NCBI GenBank assembly: GCA_016292295.1
Contig: JADNEJ010000024.1
Span: forward strand, 1 to 5,305
Origin: Candidatus Thiodictyon intracellulare
GTDB lineage: Bacteria > Pseudomonadota > Gammaproteobacteria > Chromatiales > Chromatiaceae
Direction of reading: 5' to 3'
DNA length: 5,305 bases
The translations under genes were made by a program, and so were the position numbers. Every line of letters starts with the position of its first letter. The first letter of the stretch is position 1. This document shows, one piece after another, positions 5,211 through 5,305 of this stretch. The notes beneath the pieces are model-generated. The model did no database searches, was not told the DNA's origin, and saw nothing but the letters and a program-made list of their open reading frames with translations.

Positions 5211-5305
5211 GCCATGGTCGCTCCCGAGCGCATGCTGGTCGTGGTTTCGCAGGTCGTGCAGGCGGTCAACGACAAGCAACAAGTGCTGCCGATGCTCGCG
5301 CAGCT
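5211..5305 (+). pseudogene. IS1182-family transposase, internal fragment cut by window edge
   Basis: Read rightward the frame gives AMVAPERMLVVVSQVV followed by QAVNDKQQVLPMLAQL to the window edge. The 'AND/AVNDKQQ..PML..' motif is a hallmark of the middle of IS1182-type transposases, in the stretch after '..A..AVD.E..LIVA..V'. It comes only about 6 bp after the 48-bp terminal repeat, so the first half of the gene (N-terminal domain and first part of the catalytic core) is absent. This is an internally deleted remnant. It is on the strand opposite to the left transposase, so the two elements face each other with their promoter-side ends. Confidence 0.7.

Overview
The window is a GC-rich stretch of bacterial accessory DNA. 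The protein families point to a proteobacterium, most likely a gammaproteobacterium such as a purple sulfur bacterium. That guess rests on a YjeT/DUF2065 gene and on a CHAT/NB-ARC/TPR protein of a type I associate with Chromatiaceae; it is inference, as no rRNA or core marker is present. Only one gene looks intact: a 60-residue YjeT-like inner-membrane protein (280..462, minus strand). The rest is gene remains, insertion sequences and small repeats.

The main content is one decayed minus-strand gene for a CHAT protease / NB-ARC (STAND NTPase) / TPR protein, running from about 4816 down to 719. Its N-terminal 60 codons (4637..4816) are separated from the rest by about 1.35 kb of inserted DNA. 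That insert holds an IS1595-family (ISXO2-like) transposase gene (3591..4628, minus) and a tail-to-tail fragment of a winged-helix-like gene (3331..3585, plus). Beyond the insert come the CHAT domain (2262..3288), a stub of the NB-ARC domain with its P-loop (1901..2261) and the TPR tail (719..1900). I count at least four indel-type lesions, one exact 20-bp tandem duplication (1421..1460), one large internal deletion and several in-frame stops.

Both edges of the window carry pieces of IS1182-family transposases in opposite orientations. The left piece (1..182, minus) is an N-terminus with a nonsense codon. The right piece (5211..5305, plus) is an internal segment. Each lies next to a copy of a 48-bp sequence (236..283 and 5158..5205), and the two copies are inverted relative to each other with two mismatches. 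The whole block between them is therefore bracketed by facing IS ends. Between the decayed gene's start and the right IS end is a 325-bp intergenic stretch with two inverted copies of a small repeat; a third copy supplies the last codons of the TPR tail.

The genes do not form a working system as they stand. The picture is a former STAND-type defence or cell-death gene that has been inactivated, invaded by mobile elements and is decaying, with an unrelated housekeeping-type small membrane gene beside it.
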